From NCBI GenBank assembly GCA_018241165.1, contig JAFEEK010000464.1:1-9888 (forward strand): a DNA stretch of 9,888 bases. Direction: 5' to 3'. Source of the stretch: Pseudomonadota bacterium (GTDB lineage Bacteria > Pseudomonadota > Gammaproteobacteria > Xanthomonadales > Rhodanobacteraceae). This document shows, piece by piece, positions 7,201-9,888 of this stretch; position 1 is the first letter of the stretch, and each line of letters starts with the position of its first letter. Under the pieces are notes generated by a model that searched no databases, was not told the origin of the DNA, and saw only the letters and a program-made list of their open reading frames with translations. The position numbers and the translations under genes are program-made.

Positions 7201-7210
7201 GCAGCCGTAA
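4208..7210 (+). CDS. Secreted multidomain nuclease (lamin-tail, Ig-like, OB-fold, EEP domain), ExeM-like
   Basis: A 1000-residue exported protein of the ExeM/NucH type of extracellular nucleases, expected to cut extracellular DNA. The signal peptide (residues 1-23, 'LALLAVAGSAQA') is probably cleaved before Gln24. A lamin-tail domain follows (about 25-190: 'VVISQVYGGAG', 'DYIELFNKG', 'LNGYSVQY', 'SPRNSGT'), then a Gly-rich linker (about 214-230). Next come an Ig-like domain (about 232-332, with 'MMYDDGATGGDVTANDGIFS') and an OB-fold nuclease-associated region from about 339 ('GVVTIVGPKGFFMQDP'). The endonuclease/exonuclease/phosphatase (EEP) domain spans about 635-985. It has Asn639 ('FGTQN'), Glu700 ('EEIES'), Arg749, Asp871/Asn873 ('AGDFN'), Asp936-His937 ('EIDH') and Asp978-His979 ('GDHDG'). 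The usual 'NHLRSLSGID' motif reads 'IYGRSLSGID', so the expected His is Tyr800; activity may be altered. The protein ends with the tail 'IDRIFADGFGQQP'. It appears monocistronic. Domain boundaries are estimates. Confidence 0.9.
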   Translation: MSGKFLTRVLSLALLAVAGSAQAQVVISQVYGGAGCTSASCATYDRDYIELFNKGSSSITLNGYSVQYHSKSTSGAWSVSALPASVTIPAGAYYLIAESSSAAGNYVNVLPTPDLDVTTSPISMSATDGVVALVNSATALTCLSVSACGTDPTVIDLVGFGTAAIYRGSGAAPAPSKTTADLRATNGCTDSDNNNADFTAGTPSPRNSGTATNVCGGGGGSTNPGGSGNAAPASVPNDGTTTTLLTVTPTPGTNPTSASYTVTADLSSIGGSATQMMYDDGATGGDVTANDGIFSYTATVATTTSPGSKSLPVTITDDQARVGNTNIALTVTAVPTAATIMQIQGHGVASPMNGQLVSTSGVVTIVGPKGFFMQDPTGDGDPTTSDGIYVFTSSAPSVSVGNAVLVAAKVQEYSGSTELTAPAVTVTNPTAPVMPQAYVLDANPPTSDPTTGPCVGTGSTINLPADGYQASNFACLDGMLVKMNDAVVTGATFGGKIVPTDPVGSDAVHTGLPNGFYATLASQPRPFRGPGALYPGLGGTIPVWNGEPQVIEVYFKGLGFAPGTDVAPYDNDTTDFVYHAGTRFSVTGVIQGYQPSGATSPIYELYPASMTTNLRATPADEVQPVSDPVDGTLTFGTQNLLHMFNDVLDGSADTGNCPSAPALGGSDWCPTTAQYQARLTKWARQVCSVLKAPVVLDVEEIESLAVAHDLAAKIADNTSTGHVGCGVTYQTYVIPGNDVGGINIGILVRSDVAVDSVTQLYKGTTTSYCSSGTSCLLNDRPPVLMQATWNGYKFALLAIYGRSLSGIDTKPYVGPKRAQQAAQIASIADAWQNGLTLTGAGNAQQAADGTITTGSFDVVGDASVPLVVAGDFNAYEFSDGYADVTGLITGNAVQSDNKYWPSPYTAPNPTLVDSGIRANPSLRYSFNYDGLAQEIDHIVLTRRAWQDFVRVENAHGNSDTSEASNVILDAGTPARAGDHDGQVMTLTIDRIFADGFGQQP

Positions 7211-7221
7211 CCGGCTATCCT
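7193..7221 (+). promoter_or_regulatory. Candidate promoter of the VTT-family gene, overlapping the end of the nuclease gene
   Basis: A -10-like TATCCT lies at 7216-7221 within CCGGCTATCCT. The best -35 at 17-bp spacing is a weak TTCGGC (7193-7198) inside the nuclease coding sequence. Transcription from here would start near 7228, placing the following terminator hairpin inside the leader of the next gene. It is proposed because that gene needs a promoter and little other space exists; similarity to the -10 elements at 861 and 8003 is the main support. Confidence 0.3.
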
Positions 7222-7242
7222 AGTCACATCCAGGGTCGACAC

Positions 7243-7270
7243 GGGGCCGGGCAACCGGCCCCTTTTCTTT
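7243..7270 (+). terminator. Strong rho-independent terminator after the nuclease gene
   Basis: GGGGCCGG (7243-7250) pairs perfectly with CCGGCCCC (7255-7262) around a GCAA tetraloop (a GNRA loop) and is followed at once by TTTTCTTT. This is a textbook intrinsic terminator 33 nt after the nuclease stop codon. Its T tract ends only about 10 nt before the next start codon. Confidence 0.9.
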
Positions 7271-7280
7271 CCACGAAGCC

Positions 7281-7982
7281 ATGAAACGCCTGCGCGCCTT
7301 CCTGCCCTTGCTCATACTCATCGCCATCGGCATTGCCCTGCTGTCGACCGGCGTGCTGAACCGCTTTCGCCCGGAAACGCTGGCGGCTTCGCAAGCGCAA
7401 TTGCAGGCGCAGATCGCGTTGCAACCGATCCGGGCAGGATTGCTGCATGTCGGAGTGACGACGCTCGCGATCGCCACCGGGATACCCGGCGTGCTGGTCG
7501 TGATCCTTGCCGGCGGCATGCTGTTTGGCGTCGCCTGGGGCACGATCCTGTCGACGACAGGCGCGACCCTGGGCGCGCTGATCCTGTTTCTCGCCAGCCG
7601 CCACGCCTTCGCCGACGCGAGCGAAGGATCGCCGCCTGCATTGGTGGAAAAACTGCGCGGCGGGTACCTCGCGCATCCCGTCGCCTACACCTGTTTTCTG
7701 CGCCTGGTGCCGTTCTTTCCGTTCGGCGGCGTCACCGTCGCGCTGGCTTGGCTGCGTTGCCCGCTGTGGCTGTTCCTAGCCGCTACCGCAGGCGGTGGCG
7801 CGCTGATGGTCGGCATCGAAACCGTGCTTGGCGCCAGCCTGGCAAAAAACATCGGCGCCAATCACGCCGTCAACCTGAGCCTGTTTTCCGATCCCTGGGT
7901 GATCGTGCCGCTGGTCGCAATGGGCCTGTTGGCGCTGACGCCGATCGCAATTGGCAAGTGGCGGGAACGTCGCGCCAATTGA
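7281..7982 (+). CDS. TVP38/TMEM64 (VTT domain, DedA-related) inner-membrane protein
   Basis: A 233-residue polytopic inner-membrane protein of the VTT/DedA superfamily, whose characterised members are linked to lipid scrambling and membrane homeostasis; the role here is inferred. The first membrane segment is at about residues 7-24. The VTT core starts near 57 with 'ATGIPGVLVVILAGGMLFG' (65-83), then 'TTGATLGALILFLASR' (92-107), a polar stretch (108-131), and the characteristic 'FLRLVPFFPF' (139-148). Further membrane segments lie at about 150-187 and 206-225. The usual Asn/Tyr residues after the 'RLVP.FPF' motif are replaced by 'GGVTVALAW', a variant form. The start ATG 7281 follows the nuclease terminator by 10 nt and has no clear Shine-Dalgarno (only GAAG at 7275-7278, too close). 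The gene either depends on an upstream promoter reading through that hairpin or on weak initiation. The next gene's -35 box overlaps its stop codon. Confidence 0.88.
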   Translation: MKRLRAFLPLLILIAIGIALLSTGVLNRFRPETLAASQAQLQAQIALQPIRAGLLHVGVTTLAIATGIPGVLVVILAGGMLFGVAWGTILSTTGATLGALILFLASRHAFADASEGSPPALVEKLRGGYLAHPVAYTCFLRLVPFFPFGGVTVALAWLRCPLWLFLAATAGGGALMVGIETVLGASLAKNIGANHAVNLSLFSDPWVIVPLVAMGLLALTPIAIGKWRERRAN

Positions 7983-8008
7983 GCCGCGCCGCGCCATTGG
8001 GCTATCCT
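7979..8008 (+). promoter_or_regulatory. Promoter candidate for the GH17-GT2 gene
   Basis: TTGAGC (7979-7984) and TATCCT (8003-8008) are separated by 18 bp, giving a predicted start near 8015, about 34 nt upstream of the TTG start codon. The -35 box overlaps the TGA stop of the preceding gene. This is the best-formed promoter in the window, but it was found by eye only. Confidence 0.5.
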
Positions 8009-8037
8009 GCGCCGGCTCGCGTGTCGCAAAACCGATC

Positions 8038-8042
8038 AGGGA
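8038..8042 (+). promoter_or_regulatory. Ribosome binding site that fixes a TTG start
   Basis: AGGGA sits 6 nt before TTG 8049. The frame has no ATG before residue 111 of the product, well inside the conserved GH17 domain, so this site together with the N-terminal membrane segment decides for TTG as the start codon. Confidence 0.7.
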
Positions 8043-8048
8043 CCCGTC

Positions 8049-9888
8049 TTGAATCAACCTCCTGCCACCGCCACCCGGCTGTCGTTCTGGCGCGCGTTGT
8101 TTCTCGCCCTGTTCGTGGCCTGCCTCAACTTCGCCCTCTGGGCCGCGTTGAATCGTCCCGCGCACCCGGCCGATTGGACCGGCAAGATCGAAAGTTTCAG
8201 CTACACGCCCTACCAGCGCTACCAGAATCCGAACAAGCTGATTTATCCGTCCACTGATCAGGTCGATGCCGACCTCAAGCTGTTGTCGAAGTACACCAGC
8301 AACATTCGCATTTACGCTGCACTCGAGAATCCCGCAATTCCGGCGATCGCGAAAAAATACGGCATGACGGTCACTGCCGGCGCCTACCTCGATCACCGCT
8401 GGCAGCACGATGAAGACGAAGTCGCGGCGCTGATCGATCTGGCGCGAAACAACTCCAACATCACGCGCGTCATCGTCGGCAACGAATCTTTGCTGCGCAA
8501 CGACATGGGCGTGGATACGCTCATTTCGTATATCGACCGCGTGCGTGCCCAGGTCAAGGTGCCGGTGTCCACCGCCGAGCCGTGGCATGTCTGGCTGAAG
8601 TATCCGCAGCTCGCCAAGCACGTGGATTTCATCACCGTGCACCTGCTGCCGTACTGGGAAGGCTATCCGCGCAAGGACGCCATCGGCCTGCAAGTGCTGA
8701 TGCGCTACTACGAACTGCAAAGCGCGTTCCCGGGCAAGCACATCGTCATCGGCGAAGTCGGCTGGCCGTCGTCCGGCGACCGCATCAAGGGCGCGTTGGC
8801 GTCCGTAGCGAATGAAAGCCTGTTCATCCGCCAGTGGCTCAATGTCGCGGCGGAACGCCATATCGACTACAACCTGATGGAAGCGTTCGACCAGCCGTGG
8901 AAGGAACCATTCGAAGGCCGCGTTGGCGCGTACTGGGGCATGTTCGGCGCGGATCGCGCGCCTAAATTCTCGTTGACCGGGCCGGTAGTGGAAGACCCGA
9001 CCTGGCCGTGGAAAGCGGGCCTTGCCTGCCTGCTCGCGCTGTTGCCGATGTTCTGGTTCGCGCGCCACTTCATGCGCTTCAAGGCCACGGGCCTGGTCTT
9101 TTTCTGCGCGCTGATCCAGTTGTCAGTGTCGCTGCTGGTGTGGTCGGCAACCTTGCCGTATGCGTTCTATCTCGACCCGTTCGACTGGACGATGCTGACC
9201 ATCCTCGCGCCCGCGCAGGTGGCGATCATCCTGATCTTGCTGATCAACGGTTTCGAGTTCACCGAAGTCTTGTGGCACGGCAAATGGCTGCGCCATTTCG
9301 GCCTGCTCACGCCCGCGCCGGGCGATCCGCAGCCGTTCGTTTCGATCCATCTGGCCTGCTGCAACGAGCCGCCTGAGATGGTGATCCTCACGCTCGATTC
9401 GCTCGCTGCGCTCGATTACGAAAACTTCGAAGTGCTCGTAATCGACAACAACACCAAGCGCGACGAGGTCTGGCAGCCGGTCGAGGAATACTGCAAGAAA
9501 CTCGGCTCGAAGTTCCGCTTCTTCCATTTGAATCCGTGGCCGGGCTTCAAGGCTGGGGCGCTCAATTTCGGACTAAAGGAAACCGACCCGCGCGCAGAAG
9601 TGATCGCCGCCATCGACGCCGATTACGTGGTGCGCCCGGATTGGCTAAGGGCGCTGACCGGATATTTCGCTGACCCGAAAGTCGCTGTCGTGCAGTGTCC
9701 GCAGGCACATCGCGACTATGAGCACAACGCATTCCGGCGCATGACGAACTGGGAATACGACGGCTTCTTCCGCATCGGCATGCACCATCGCAACGAGCGC
9801 AACGCGATCATCCAGCACGGCACCATGACCATGGTCCGGCGCGGCGCGCTGGAATCCACCGGCGGCTGGAGCGAATGGACGATCTGCG
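8049..9888 (+). CDS. GH17-GT2 fusion, NdvB-like beta-glucan synthase (3' end outside window)
   Basis: The first 613 codons of a membrane protein that joins a periplasmic glucan-modifying domain to a cytoplasmic processive glycosyltransferase. Membrane segments lie at about residues 12-34, 321-341, 348-372 and 382-404. The GH17 domain between the first two (about 45-312) keeps both catalytic acids: Glu146 in 'RVIVGNES' (acid/base) and Glu236 in 'VIGEVGWPSSG' (nucleophile). The GT2 domain begins near 425 ('FVSIHLACCNEPPEMV') and has Asp466 ('VLVIDNN'), 'FKAGALNFGL', the DxD motif Asp523-Ala-Asp525, and 'HGTMTMVRRGAL'. The TED and QxxRW motifs expected of this family lie beyond the window. Segment count and polarity put GH17 in the periplasm and GT2 in the cytoplasm. 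Related Pseudomonas NdvB proteins make periplasmic or cyclic beta-glucans, and their GH17 domains act as beta-1,3-glucan transglycosylases. Linkage and final product here are inferred. TTG is the start, from the AGGGA site. Confidence 0.93.
   Translation, partial: MNQPPATATRLSFWRALFLALFVACLNFALWAALNRPAHPADWTGKIESFSYTPYQRYQNPNKLIYPSTDQVDADLKLLSKYTSNIRIYAALENPAIPAIAKKYGMTVTAGAYLDHRWQHDEDEVAALIDLARNNSNITRVIVGNESLLRNDMGVDTLISYIDRVRAQVKVPVSTAEPWHVWLKYPQLAKHVDFITVHLLPYWEGYPRKDAIGLQVLMRYYELQSAFPGKHIVIGEVGWPSSGDRIKGALASVANESLFIRQWLNVAAERHIDYNLMEAFDQPWKEPFEGRVGAYWGMFGADRAPKFSLTGPVVEDPTWPWKAGLACLLALLPMFWFARHFMRFKATGLVFFCALIQLSVSLLVWSATLPYAFYLDPFDWTMLTILAPAQVAIILILLINGFEFTEVLWHGKWLRHFGLLTPAPGDPQPFVSIHLACCNEPPEMVILTLDSLAALDYENFEVLVIDNNTKRDEVWQPVEEYCKKLGSKFRFFHLNPWPGFKAGALNFGLKETDPRAEVIAAIDADYVVRPDWLRALTGYFADPKVAVVQCPQAHRDYEHNAFRRMTNWEYDGFFRIGMHHRNERNAIIQHGTMTMVRRGALESTGGWSEWTIC

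Noticed and set aside
7776..9068. A 430-codon open frame on the - strand opposite the VTT and GH17-GT2 genes
   Set aside because: It spans the boundary of two real genes and their promoter region, with no recognisable motif.

Overview
The window is GC-rich, densely coded on the + strand only, and looks like a chromosomal segment of a gammaproteobacterium, most likely order Lysobacterales (Xanthomonadales), perhaps Rhodanobacteraceae. This placement is an inference. It rests on the RlmM protein (typical of Gammaproteobacteria), a TonB-dependent receptor, TATSCT-type -10 elements, and a secreted protein ending in an 'IFADGF' tail that I associate with that group. I see no insertion sequence, phage gene, tRNA, rRNA or CRISPR array.

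Layout from left to right. (1) The 3' end of a TonB-dependent outer-membrane receptor, closed by a strong GC-rich hairpin. (2) A tightly overlapping three-gene operon: a membrane sensor histidine kinase of the HisKA_3/NarX type, its NarL/LuxR-type response regulator (ATGA overlap), and rlmM, the 23S rRNA C2498 2'-O-ribose methyltransferase (one-base overlap), followed by a probable terminator. (3) A 226-bp spacer with no gene. (4) A 1000-residue secreted multidomain nuclease (signal peptide, lamin-tail domain, Ig-like domain, OB-fold region, endonuclease/exonuclease/phosphatase domain), followed by a textbook intrinsic terminator. (5) A VTT/TVP38-family inner-membrane protein whose start lies only about 10 nt beyond that terminator. 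(6) The first 613 codons of a membrane protein fusing a periplasmic GH17 glucan-modifying domain to a cytoplasmic GT2 glycosyltransferase, an NdvB-like beta-glucan synthase. It starts at TTG and runs off the right edge.

How the genes fit together: most of the window concerns the cell envelope and its surroundings, namely outer-membrane uptake, signal sensing, an extracellular nuclease, a membrane-trafficking or lipid-handling protein, and periplasmic glucan synthesis. Only the kinase, regulator and rlmM form a clear operon. The others appear to be separate transcription units, each with its own hairpin or candidate promoter.

The most notable points are: an apparent His-to-Tyr change at a conserved catalytic motif of the secreted nuclease; the short C-terminal tail of that nuclease, a possible lineage-specific tag; a terminator placed inside what may be the leader of the VTT gene; and a perfect 12-bp palindrome beside the candidate -10 box of the two-component operon. 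I did not find convincing evidence of a wholly new defence or mobile system.
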